From Lucinisca nassula (Eukaryota; Mollusca; Bivalvia; Lucinida; Lucinidae): a stretch of 64,000 bases of DNA. Position numbers and translations under genes: made by a program. The notes beneath the pieces were generated by a model that saw only the letters and a list, made by a program, of their open reading frames with translations, was not told the origin of the DNA and did no database searches. Below, in pieces: positions 1 to 11,700 of this stretch. Location: contig OY757020.1 in assembly GCA_963580285.1 (NCBI GenBank), positions 103,047,497 to 103,111,496 of the forward strand, given 5' to 3'. Positions within the stretch are counted from its first letter, which is position 1, and every line of letters starts with the position of its first letter.

Positions 1-191
1 CCTTATCCTGCTGTTCACGACAACCCCTATCATTGCAAACAGTGCAGATCCAGATCAGATTTCTTCTGAAGAACTACACTGTTTTACATTCAGTTTATGA
101 ATTTATAGGGATAAATAACATCAAGCCATCTGATTGGTTCAAAATCAGAAATGGGTGTGGCTTAATTGAATATTCAGCAGGATAACCGTTA
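1..191 (-). repeat. F1 MITE (TTAA type), cut by window start
   Basis: Matches the complete 213-bp F1 copies in reverse orientation: CCTTATCCTGCTG end, internal palindrome around GCAAACAGTG, and TATTCAGCAGGATAA end before TTAA. The start lies outside the window. Confidence 0.8.
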
Positions 192-1194
192 ATTCTATTT
201 GCAAGATTGTATGTGACCTGGAAAATTCTTGAAGAGATTTGCTCGACATGAACTTTTGTTGACTGACATGGTGAACATCAAAACAAACAAAATCAAACAA
301 AGTGAAAAGCATTTATTAACTAATTAAACCCATTAATGCCAATCACGACAATTGTCGTCTGCTGGTTACTTTTAAAGTCAATTTTGCAAACAGGGTGGAT
401 CCAAATCTAGGAGCAGTCTGATTTGGGTCCACACTGTCTGCCTGTAAGCAAACTTTTTATAAAACATTCACAAAAAATTCAGCAGACAACATTTTCAGAT
501 GAAGTTTTTTTCGGCATCTTAAGGGCTAAAGGGTATCCTTTATCATACTTCTCACTAGATATTTTATTCAAAGAATGACATAGTCCAGAAATAGAAAATA
601 ATTTACAATGCGGTGTGAAGCAAAAATATGTCCGGACAAACAGTTCTCTTAGAATAATTATCCCGCATAGTAAAGATACAGTTTTCTCTATCAGCATGAG
701 GATTCTTTCAAAGTTTGGGACAGCAGGCATTCCTATTGAGCATGTGTGCTGTCTGATCTGAGTCTAATGCTAAGTGCACATGCTATTAGTATGTTCTATA
801 AAAGGGTTATCCTTTGGAAGCAAGGAATACACCACAGAACTGGAAAATATGGAGTGTACATGTTTTCTGGGCCAGACTAGCTAGTTTCGGCCAATTAGGC
901 CTCATCAGTGACCCTCAAATAGTTTCAATTTCCACAATGGAATCAATGATTCCAAAGGGCAAGAAAATATAAACTACACTATGATGTAGGGCAGGGAGAC
1001 CCTTTTTGTACCAAATGGAATCTTCCTCCTTATATATAGCAGGAGTACATTGCAAAATTTAGGGGTGCCAGGTTTGTTTTTGTTTTATGAAAATGTTACA
1101 AAAATGAATGTTCTTTAAGCAAACAGTGTAGACCCAGATCAGATGCTGCATTCTGCGGCGTCTGATCTGGGTCTATAATGATTGCCAATGTTCC
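192..1194. repeat. Non-coding stretch with two hairpin repeats
   Basis: No coding sequence seen. 385-442 is a palindrome with ends GCAAACAGGGTGGATCC / GGTCCACACTGTCTGC. About 985-1190 is an F2-type copy (TTTTTGTACCAAATGGAATC, then the 1118-1185 palindrome beginning GCAAACAGTGTAGACCC). Confidence 0.6.
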
Positions 1195-1324
1195 AAAAAA
1201 GGGCTGCTAGGCATATGGGTGAAAGCACACATGCCCGTAATCATTTTCATTTGATGTGGCTAATGTGAAACTTTTGTCATTGCATTCTGTAAAATTCAAC
1301 TTTACTGCATGATAAAGTACTGTT

Positions 1325-1520
1325 ATGATCTTAAGTATTGGGACAGAAACGGCTAAGCAAACAGTGCAGACCCAGATCAGACTGCTCCTGTAGGAGCAGT
1401 CTGATCAGGGTCTACACTGTTTGCCATTCCGGATACACCTTTTGGACTCCTTGCTGGATCATGAAACAAATTTATTAACATTTTAAGAGAATTACGGCAA
1501 GTCCTCAAGGTGTCCGAATG
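1325..1520 (+). repeat. F3 hairpin MITE
   Basis: Order: ATCTTAAGTATTGGGACAGA, a palindrome with GCAAACAGTGCAGACCC arms around CTGCTCCTGTAGGAGCAG, then TTGGACTCCTTGCTGGATCA and a GAATTACGGCAAGTCCTCAA end. The same order recurs at 11340, 47640, 54130, 60470 and 60710. Confidence 0.7.
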
Positions 1521-1733
1521 TTAACCCTTCTCTTGCTGAATATTCATTTAAGCCATACCCATTTCTGTCTATCAACCAATCAAATTACTTGATGTAATTT
1601 ATTGCTACAAATTCATAAACTGAATGCCAAACAGTGTAGATCCTGATCAGATGGCTTCTTCAGAAGCCATCTGATCTGGATCTACACTGTTTCCAAAGAT
1701 AGGGGTTGTCGTGAACAGCAAGATAAGGGTTAA
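1521..1733 (+). mobile_element. F1 MITE, complete, TTAA flanks
   Basis: 213 bp including TTAA at both ends; inverted ends CCCTTNTCTTGCTG. The centre is a near-perfect hairpin, arms CAAACAGTGTAGATCC and GGATCTACACTGTTT. Non-coding. The TTAA target and CCC start suggest mobilisation by a piggyBac-like transposase (inference). Confidence 0.8.
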
Positions 1734-2007
1734 GGATTTTTACGGTCTGTTGTAAAAGTTATTGATACTTATGAAGGTCTGTATCACCTGACTTCCCAGT
1801 GACTCAGCCAAAACTGATACCTGATAATGAAATAGTATACTTTGTTCTATTGGTAAATGCAAATTGTTTTATACTGTTCGCTTACATCAAAATATTCAAA
1901 TTTAAGCATGATTCAACAAGCAAGGGGGTGGTTGGTTGAGGCAAAGGTGACTTGTATCTTTCGTCCAACTGATATTGGCTTAAAGTTGGACAAGGTCTGT
2001 TGTAAGG

Positions 2008-2392
2008 TTGACACGATTAATCGTATAATCCAGTAATCAATTGATAAATTCCACAAAAATGATTATCATTTCTGATTTGCTTTTAATTGATTACTTCATA
2101 GGTACAATTTACTACCCAAAGTTATGTCGTATACAGGGATGAGTGGCAAACAGTGCAGACCCTGATGAGTCTCATTCTGCGGCGTCTCATCTGGGTCTAC
2201 ACTGTTTGCTCAGGCCTGTCTGTTCAAATATACATATGGTAATGGGCAACATATGGTAAGAGTCATGCTCAGACAGAAAGCGACATAGGTAAAATTATGA
2301 CAAAAACCTTAGCGATTACTAATCGATTATCGATCGGAATGGCATGACTGATAATTGATTATCTTTTCAGCTCCGATTAGCCAGCCCTAGTC
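2008..2392 (+). repeat. F4 MITE
   Basis: Starts near GGTTGACACGATTAATCG and ends CTCCGATTAGCCAGCCCTA. Inverted AT-rich arms (AATTGATAAATTCC, ATCGATTATCG) surround the shared palindrome at 2146-2210. Relatives at 14766, 15543 and 26252. Confidence 0.7.
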
Positions 2393-2649
2393 TGTTGTCC
2401 TTGCAGCAGGTAAGGGTTGAGGGCAACTGTTGTTATTTCTTCTGTTTCTACACTTCCATTCATTTTCATCTTTCCCTCACTTGCTATATGCAAGCAAAAA
2501 TGTATAGGTTTGTAGAAATACTACCATTTATGGGCATTGTTTTCTATATGATCTGTATATTTTTTGGGATCTGTCCTTAAAATATGTTATAACCAATCAT
2601 GTTATTATGAACAATATTATAAAGAGGCTGTGATGTGATTATCTTCCAG

Positions 2650-2790
2650 GTTCGTGTATATGGCTGCTGGTGGCGTCTTTCTTCAAACTTCCGGTGTCAG
2701 CTACACACAGTATAGTGGGTGCCACCTTGGGGTTTGCCCTGGTGGCTCATGGTAGTGAGGGGGTGAGCTGGGGAGTGATGGGAAAAATTA
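2650..2790 (+). CDS. SLC20A: SLC20 exon a (first visible)
   Basis: Acceptor TCTTCCAG, donor GTAAGT. It reads [20 protein letters not shown] and then [19 protein letters not shown], matching the end of PiT repeat 1, where the family has a P-[IV]-S-x-T-H signature. It enters with two bases of a split Gly codon and leaves in phase 1. The exon coding the N-terminus and the GANDVANS motif must lie upstream; nothing like it was found in 1-2649. Confidence 0.93.
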
Positions 2791-5700
2791 GTAAGTAGAG
2801 ATTAACATTTACTGTTTCTGATGGTAGAACTCTGAATCTTCCTGCTTTTAATGGCAAAAGTTTTACTTTACCATAAAATGCCAGTCATGGCAATTGTTGT
2901 CTGCTGGGGGATTTTCCTAGTGCAAATTTGGGTCCGGTAATCGGCCCCTATTTTTCCCAATTTAGAGACAGATATTCCCAAATTTTACAACAAATTTCCA
3001 AATTTCTGATTTTGTGCTACATTTTGATGAAAATCAAACCAAAATTGACAAAGTTATAGCCGATACAAATTCCCAACTTTAAATATTAGCGAGCTATTTT
3101 TCCCATACCCAGCGGCCCCTGGACCCTGATTATGAAATGAAAATCCCTGGCTGGTAACTTTAAAGGTCATTATTGCAAACAGTGTGGACCCCTATCAGAC
3201 TGCTCCTCTAGGAACAGTCTGGTCTGGGTCCACACTGTTTGCCTGTATGCAAAAATATATTTGGAAAATTTGCAAGAAGATTCAGCAAACAACATAAACA
3301 GATAACATTTTCAGATGCGTTTTTTCTCGGCTTTTTAACTCTTGTCCATGCCCACGCCCATAGGGGCTTGAAGAAATATATGGGCTGCATGATGCTTCCA
3401 CGCAGAGCTGAATCTGGCCCGCACACTAGTACTGGTAAACCGCTTACAGGATCTAAGCCTGTCCAGGAACCGCGGTGCGAGGCGGACCGTCCATGCTAAT
3501 AAACCCTATTGGTTTCATTGGGCGACAGGACTTGAGATGTCATTTCATCTCAATGTCGGGTAAAAGTCCCACAAAATTGGAAGCAGCGTCTCCAAAATGA
3601 CCTTTACAGTGTTGACGGGGACGTTAAACCTCAAATCAAACAAATTAACCCTTGTCCTGCTGAGCCCGGATATGCCTTACCTTTCAAACAATGTAGATCC
3701 AGATCAGATGGCTTCTACATTGTTTGTCATTCAGATTGTGAATTTGTTGCAATAATTTGCATCAAGTAATCTGATTGGTTGATAATCAGTAGTGTGTGTG
3801 GCATATTTGAATATTCAGCAGGACAAGGGTTAAGGGTTAATTACAATTGAAGTATGATGTAATACAGGCAAAATTTTGTTGAAGATTTGTTCAAGCCAAT
3901 GATCGCAGTTACTGAATTTCCTTCAAATATTAAAGAAGTTCTTTTTTTCCGTGGTTATTTCAAATGAGCTTGGTAAACACATGGCCAGTTTCTGTGCATG
4001 AAGTTGTCTGTTGAGAGATTAAAAACTGATGATATGTTCCTATAACATACAAATCTCTTGCCGTTAAAATCCACAATACCTTGATACTGATGTCAGACTT
4101 TCGGATGAGTCTTTAAACCGAGGTCCCGTCTCCGTATGACCTTAGCTGTTGGTGAGACGTAAAAGTCAAACACTCACTCACTTGATACTGATGTGGCAGT
4201 CATAGCTGGCCTCAGTATCTGTAAATACCTATAGTTGGGCTTAAGAATGACAGTCTTAATCACGACAACATGCCTATATAATTTTGATCCCCTCGAACCC
4301 CACTTTTATATTGTAAAACTGGGGTTTGCAGGGGTAAGCCTTATTTTTCTTATTCTGCTCTAAAATATAGATTGTGGGTACTCATTAGAACTGCCTGGAT
4401 TGGATGAGGCGGTTCTAACGAGTTCCCACAATTAATATTTTGAGCAGAAATAAGAAAAATATCACAATTTTTCATCTTTAAAATTTCCTTTTTTCGGCGA
4501 TAAAGGTTACAATGTATTTGTATAGGCTTGTTTTCGTAATGAGCCTGTCGGTTCATTGAATTTTCTGAAATAATATCTGTTCAGTTCTTCTAAATAATTA
4601 TAGTATTCTACAAAACAGGGTAGACCCTTGTCAGATTGTTTGTAACTGATCTGATATTGGAACAGGAAGTTCGGAAAGTTGTCTCCCTTTGAAAAATGGC
4701 GGAAAAATCTGCCAGGTGTTCCCATTCCCCTAAATTATTACCATATGTACCTTAAGTATTTATTGACCTCAACTCCTTATCATATTAGCTGTAAAAGTTG
4801 GACAAACATATATAATTTAGTCTGATGTTGTGTCTGAAAATAGCTGGATGAGTGGCAAACGGTGTAGACCCTGATGAGAAACCGACATCTCATCTGGGTC
4901 AACACTGTTTACTAAGGCCTGCCTGTCCAAATACATATGGTAAATATGGTGTCAAGATTCTAATGTTTTTGGAAACATCATCTGCATTGTTTGTGCTCGG
5001 TTTGTGGTGATGGAGTTTTAGGTAATTTTGGCAGTTACCTTTTATGCTCTCAGTTGGGTCTTGGTTTACGAATTTCACATGAGAAACCACAAAACAGGAA
5101 ACCAGCCATTATTCAGTACAAATGAAACGCCGAAACAGGATGGTGTAATCTTTGCTATGTTCATTCTGTCCCTCCTTCTGATTCAAGAAGGCCAGTTGTC
5201 AGTTTCTTGCAAAAGATTGTGCACTCTGCTGACTAACTGCCTGCCCAGTATAAGTGTGGTTAGGTTAATTGTCTGGCTCAATATGACTTAAATAGTGTTG
5301 ACTGGGTTATTTATCAAACACAACTTTACATCACTTTCTTTGGAAGTGGCAACTGCTATAAGATTGAAGATTCTATTTAGAAAAACTGCTAAACCCTTAT
5401 CCCACTGTTCACGACAACCTTCTACCTTTGCAAACAGTCTAGATCCAGATCAGATAGCCATCTGATCAGGATCTACACTGTTTGTCATTCAGTTTGCGAA
5501 TTCGAATGAATAAAGTACATCAATTAATTTGATTGGTTGAAATGTAAATGGGTGCGGCTAAATTAATTTATGTAGCAGGATAATGGTTAAATATTAAGTT
5601 ACTTTTCATATTTCAGTTGGGTCCTGGTTTGTGTCGCCCCTGTTGTCTGGAGGAGTGTCGACATTGTTGTTTTTCTTTATCAGCAGAATGGTGTTAGCAA

Positions 5701-8700
5701 AGGTACTGTAGACTTCTCTTTGAATTACTTCCCTTGTACTGCATTAACCCATTTAGTACCAGAAACCCCAAAACGGGTACTCTGGCAAAAAGTGCAGGCC
5801 CAGATCAGACGCCGCAGAATGCGGCGTCTGATCAGGGCCTACATTGTTTGCAAAAAGTTCAGTCATTCTCCAAACAAATTTTGATGAAAACACAAACCTT
5901 TGATGAAAACACAAACCTGCACGTTAATAAAAAATCCGTTGATGATGATGATGATTACACCCCTAAATTTTGAAATTGACTCCTGCTGTATATAAGGAGG
6001 AAGATTCCATTTGCTACAAAAAGGGTTAAGCAGGGATATTTCTGTGGGCCTTTTTGACACATTCTTTACATTATAAAATGGACCCATGCTTTTCAAAGGG
6101 AGGGGCTTTTGGAAAAAACTATGGCCCTTTTTTGCACAGGGCCCCTTTCAGAATTATCCCTGATTAAGATAACACTCCCATCTAGGAGAGTGCTTTCTTT
6201 CGTGGTTTAAAAATAACATTTTTGCTTCAAACATAGATTGTGGTTGCTTGTTGCAGCCCGCCTCATTGAGGCGATTCTAAGGAGAAGACACAGTCTATGT
6301 TTTTGAGCAGAAATAAGGTAGATAGTATAATTCCCTGTAAGCACCAGTTTTCTCATCAAGGCTGTTCTAACGAATACTCACAGTCTATGTTTTTGAGCAG
6401 GAATAAGATAGTTAAATTTTGAACCCCTTTAAACCCCACTTTTCTCATTGAGGCAGTTCTGAAGGGTAACAGGACACTTCGGCCCCAAAACCACCTCGGC
6501 CCCTAGACACTTCGGCCCCTAGACACCTCGGCCCCAAAACCACCTCGGCCCAACATAAAATTGAAACCCTAGACACTTCGGCCCCACTTTGCTTTTCACG
6601 GGGCTTCTACTTAAATAGGAGATCGGGTTGGATGCCCTATGATTTTTTTTTTTTTTTTTATTTCCTGATTTGATTATTTTGATAGGGAGCCACGAATATT
6701 TAAACCTATAATATATATATATTTATTATATATTATAACGTTACTAAATAGAAAATCTATATGTCCATTTATAGTGAAGAAACATTTGAAAATTCCCCTC
6801 TGTTATTTCAATGTATAATTCTAATTGCATTTCAGCATGCTTTAGAGCAGGCTTTTTTCTACATTTATGCTCTTGCTTTTTTATTATCCGAAATAATTCC
6901 ACATCGCTAAAATACTTTTTTTAAATTAATTTCAATAAGAACATGATACCTAATTATCCTTACCTATTGGATGGAAATCTATATGGATCGGTGGATGGGG
7001 CCGTAAAACAAACAAAAAAATCAGTTCTCTGTTTCGTCAATCATGGTGATGATGGGGGATAATCTTATATTTGTTAACAAATTCATATATTTATTTTTTG
7101 GCCTCGGTAGCTAAGTCGGATGCGCGTCTGACTGGTGATCAGGAGGACGCGGGCTCGATACCTACCGGTGTCGGCAACTTTATTTCGTGGAGATTGATTA
7201 TGAAATCTTTTCTACGGCCAATCTCTCCCTTCTGCAGATTCAAGAAGGGCAGTTGTCATTTTCTGACGAAAAAAATCTGCACTGTATTGGTTAACCGCTT
7301 ACGTATAGGCCTGCCCAGGATATTTGTGGATAGGTAAACTGACCGGCTCGGAAATGGACTAAAATAGTGTTGACTGGGCCGTTAAACTCCAATACAAACA
7401 ATTTATTTATTTATTTATTCATTTATTAGGTAATTAACAGTGTTCAGGTTCGCCGAAAGTAAACCAAATAATATAATGTATGCATGCAATTCAAAAACTG
7501 CATGAAAAACGGTGCAGATCCGGTTCAGAAGGCAGAAGCAATCTGATCAGGATCTACACTGTTTGCAAAGTTAAGGATTATCGTGTTCAGCGGGATAAGG
7601 ATTAATGAAATTCAGGTTAGTACACTATCTAGCAAAAAGTTTTACAAGAACAATTAATTATTGACTTAAATTAGTAAAGTGTGAAGCTCAATAAACAACC
7701 AGGCGTTACTAATCCCTTTTCCCCCAATAAAGAGATCCTTGATGATAAACAGATCATTGTTATCAGTTTTCACACATTTGATTGTCATTATAGCCCGTAT
7801 TAAAGATGGATTGTATACTTTATTTATTTAATAGTCACATTTCTGATTATCAGCCACTCAAATTACTTGATACATGTATACTATATGTATATATTAGTGG
7901 CAAACAGTGTAGATGTGCACTGTGTGCAAAGTCTTCACTGCTCGTATTTTTGTAGGAATTACTAGGTACGTTTCCATTGTTATCAATTTCCACACATTTA
8001 GAAATTCCTAATTGATTGTTATTTCACCTCATATTTAAAGACCGACAGAAACAAGTATACTGTATAATTTATTAATTTATTTATTGCTCAGACCCTTAAA
8101 TTACTTGATGCATGTATATTGTATTCATTTAAAATTCGCAAACTGAATGACAGTGTAGATCCAGATCAGATGGATGTGTATGTACACTGAGTGCAAAGTC
8201 TTCATGACCCTATATATTTTGTAGAAAAGGCTCATTAACTATCAGTATCAAATATTCACAATTAGAACAACCCGCCATACCCCACTTTTCGTGATGCTGA
8301 CTCAAGGTCAACGTCACGGTTAACCTGGAAATGTCGTGTATGCGTTGTTATATTTATTATAAACGTCTCATTGGTTATTTGTTATTTTTTATATATGAAA
8401 TAAAAATAGCAATAAAATAATTTGATCTTATTTCCTAATAACTTAATCAGTGTTGTGCCTAGGCTCGATTGCTTGGGGGACACCAATGGCCCTTATGACA
8501 TTTTCCAAAGGGTCATTTTATATTTTAAAGGGGCTTCAGTAAATAAAATATAAGCAACGTTGTTGATTTCTGAGGGTCATCCGGGCCCCATGTTTAATGT
8601 TGAAAGGGCCATCAATGACTTTAGGTAGGCAAATGGCCCCATGGCCCCCTCTCGGCGCAACACTGCTTAATAGAAGATTCCGTAAAACCAAAATTATATA

Positions 8701-11700
8701 ACGAAAGGTTGATAAGAATTATATTGAAAACAGAGATCTTTGATACTGGTTCAATAATTCTCAAGGGGGTGTTCATCGCACATACCTGTTAAATTATATG
8801 AATGACTAGTTTGCATAAACACAGATTAATATTAAACTTGTTGTGATAAAAGGTTGCCACAGACGCATTCTGATCAGTCCTGCACATTGAGACGGTTCTG
8901 ACCAGTACACACAACCTGTATCTTGGAGCAGAAATAAGAATTACGAAAACATGCCTATACAAATGCATTGTAAACTTTACCGCCGAAAAAACGAACATTA
9001 TAAGAGGAAAAATTGTGATATTTTATTATTTCTGCTCAAATAAGAAAAATAAGGTTTACCCCTGTAAACCCCAATTTTACTATATAAAAGTGGGGTTCAA
9101 GGGGGTCAAAATTATACATTACGAAAACACACCTATACAAATACATTGAAAACTTTATCGCCGAAAAACGAAACTTGTGATATTTTTCTTGTTTCTGCTC
9201 AGAATATAGATTGTGGGTACTCGTTAGAACCGCCATACAATCTATATTTTAGAACAAATACGAAAAATAAGGTTTACCCCTGTATACCCCAGTTTTACTA
9301 TATAAAAGTGGGGTTCAAAATTATATAGGCGTGTTTTTGTGATGAAGGCGTGTCTTCGTGATGTAAATAATGTATGCCCCTATGAGCCCCAGTTTTCCCC
9401 ATATAAATTGGGGTTGAGCGGGGTCTTCATTACAGGAGCTTGTTAACATGATGTTTTGTTTGTTAGATGTTACGTTTAACACCCCAGTCAACACTATCTC
9501 GGTCATTTTGGAGACGTTGCCTCCAATTTTGTGGGAATTTTATCCGACATTAAGATGAAATGACATCTCAAGCCCTGCAGCCCAATGAGACCAATAGGGT
9601 TTTTAAGTATGAACGGTCCGACTCGCACCGCATTTCCTGGCCAGGCTTAAAACCTCTAAGCGGTTTGCCAGTACTTATATCAAAGGCTGTCGGTTTCTTG
9701 AAGTCCCGATGGGCGGGGCCGATTTTAACATGATATAAATGCCCATACCCTAACAGATATCAAAAGTAGGGCCGAGGTGTCTTTGGGGCCGAGATGTCTA
9801 GGGGCCGAGGTGACAGTGGGGCTGAGGTGTCTAGGGCCGAGGTGACTAGGGCCGAGGTGTCTAGGGCCGACTTGGTTTTGGGCCGACCTGTCTAGGGGCC
9901 GAGGTGGTAGTGGGGCCGAAGTGTCTGGAAATCTTCTGAAGAATACCCACAGTCTGTGTTTGATCAAGAATATGGGGGATAATTGCACAATGTTTTCCCC
10001 ATGTACACTCCACCTTTACCATCTTTAAAGTGGGGTTTATAGGGGTCTTCATCTGACAAACGTTTTAGCATGATTATTATAAAAGTATAGACTAGCCTAA
10101 ACTGTTCTTGTTTCCTTGTTAAAACAGCTATCACTTCAATTGAGGCTTCTAAAAATGGGAATGTCTATTCCTGGTGAGAATATTAACCCTTATCTTGCTG
10201 ATTATTCATTTAAGTCACACCCATTTCTGTCTATCGACCAATCAAATTACTTGATGTAATTTATTGCTACAAATTCATAAACTGAATGCCAAACGGTGTA
10301 GATCCTGATCAGATGGCTTCTTCAGAAGCCATCTGATCTGGATCTACACTGTTTGCAAAGATAGGGGTTGTCGTGAACAGCAAGATAAGGGTTAACAGTT
10401 ACTTGAAGCAGCTCTTGAGTATTTACAATGACTTTTGTACTTTACTGCTGATAGGATTGTCAAAGTACATCATGAAATTTTTACATGCAGCAAGTGTGAC
10501 TGCCCTTTGAATTCAAAAACCACTACATGAAAACAGAGTTTGGTTTGAACCAGATCTATGACTAGCAAAACCAGTGTGAAACTAACTCAGAATCCCAAAT
10601 CAGATATCTTATGGGCAGTTGGAGGCGCAAAGGGGCACGGTGCTGCCAAAAGAGGCCATGGCATAGCACCTTTTGAAGCATATGCAGTGAGCCAATGCAT
10701 GACAAAATGTACAAGAGTTGATGTGTCATTAAACCCAAAACAATCAGTCGATCAATCTCCCTTTCTCTGGGAGATGACACATAATTACCCACTGGCCCCT
10801 GCCCATAGGGGCTTGAAGAAATATATGGGCTGCATGATGCTTCCACGCAGAGCTGAGTCCAGCCCGCACACTAGTACTGGTAAACCGTTTAAACTGTCCA
10901 GCAACCGCGGTGAGAGGCGGACCGTCCATGCTAATAAACCCTATTGGTTTCATTGGGCGACAAGGCTTGAGATGTCATTTCATCTCAGTGTCGGGTAAAA
11001 GTCCCACAAATTTGGAAGCAACGTCTCCAAAATGACCTTTACAGTGTTGACGGGGACGTTAAACCTCAAATCAAACAAAAACATAATTACCCACTGGTGT
11101 TGATGTGTCATTATCGACACAATCAAGACGTACAGCCTGCAGAGACTCAGTTCAGGTATCAACATGCATATCAACACACTGTTTCTTTGGATAACAATTT
11201 TATAAGATCAGTGATTGCTGTGATCGTACTTTGCAAATGTGCAGGATGATCTCAGATTATGCTGGTTGCACAGGTTGAGAACAAGACAGTTCACCGACAA
11301 GACAGTTCACCAACGCATATTTTTGAGACAGTTCACTGTAAAATTGATACCGTAATGATCCTAAGTTTTCGGACAGACAGGCCTAAGCAAACAATGCAGA
11401 CCCAGATCAGACTGCTCCTAAAGGAGCAGTCTGATCAGGGTCTACACTGTTTGCCACTTCGTTTGCCTGGACTTCTTGCTGGATTGTGAAACAAATTTGT
11501 TACACTTTTAGGAGAATTACAGCAAGTCCTCAAGCCGGCTCAAGCTATCCAAATTTTTAGGATTTCTATATACAGTCGAACTTCGATGGCTCGAACCCCT
11601 TCGGGACCATAGAAATTTGTTCGAAACAGCGGTAGTTCGAGCCACTGTTGCATACTTCCAGAAAACATAACTGGGGTATGTTTGGACTTCTTTTCGGTGT

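Larger units (their letters stand above)
6465..9933. mobile_element. 3.47 kb non-autonomous element with inverted minisatellite ends
   Basis: Flanked by an exact 8-bp duplication TTCTGAAG (6457-6464, 9934-9941), and the host F5 repeat continues across it. Both ends carry tandem units of the type ACACTTCGGCCCC, in opposite orientation (about 6471-6590; about 9770-9925). An 8-bp duplication fits hAT-like elements (inference). No transposase remains; the interior holds later insertions (S2 at 7100, a MITE at 8448, F5 copies, S1 at 9453). Confidence 0.75.

Noticed and set aside
2395..2580. Hydrophobic 61-codon frame just upstream of the first visible SLC20 exon
   Set aside because: It does not match the expected upstream PiT sequence (no GANDVANS-type motif), lacks a donor in the right phase, and does not join exon a.
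3239..3499. Recurring peptide with [17 protein letters not shown] in many frames
   Set aside because: Each instance is the same part of an S1 retroposon read by chance in an open frame; copies have different upstream sequences and frameshifts.
7100..7175. Possible tRNA gene
   Set aside because: A- and B-box-like motifs are present but no full cloverleaf was evident, and the sequence continues into a SINE body and tail. The same applies to the heads at 12768, 14698, 25748, 44502 and 47117.
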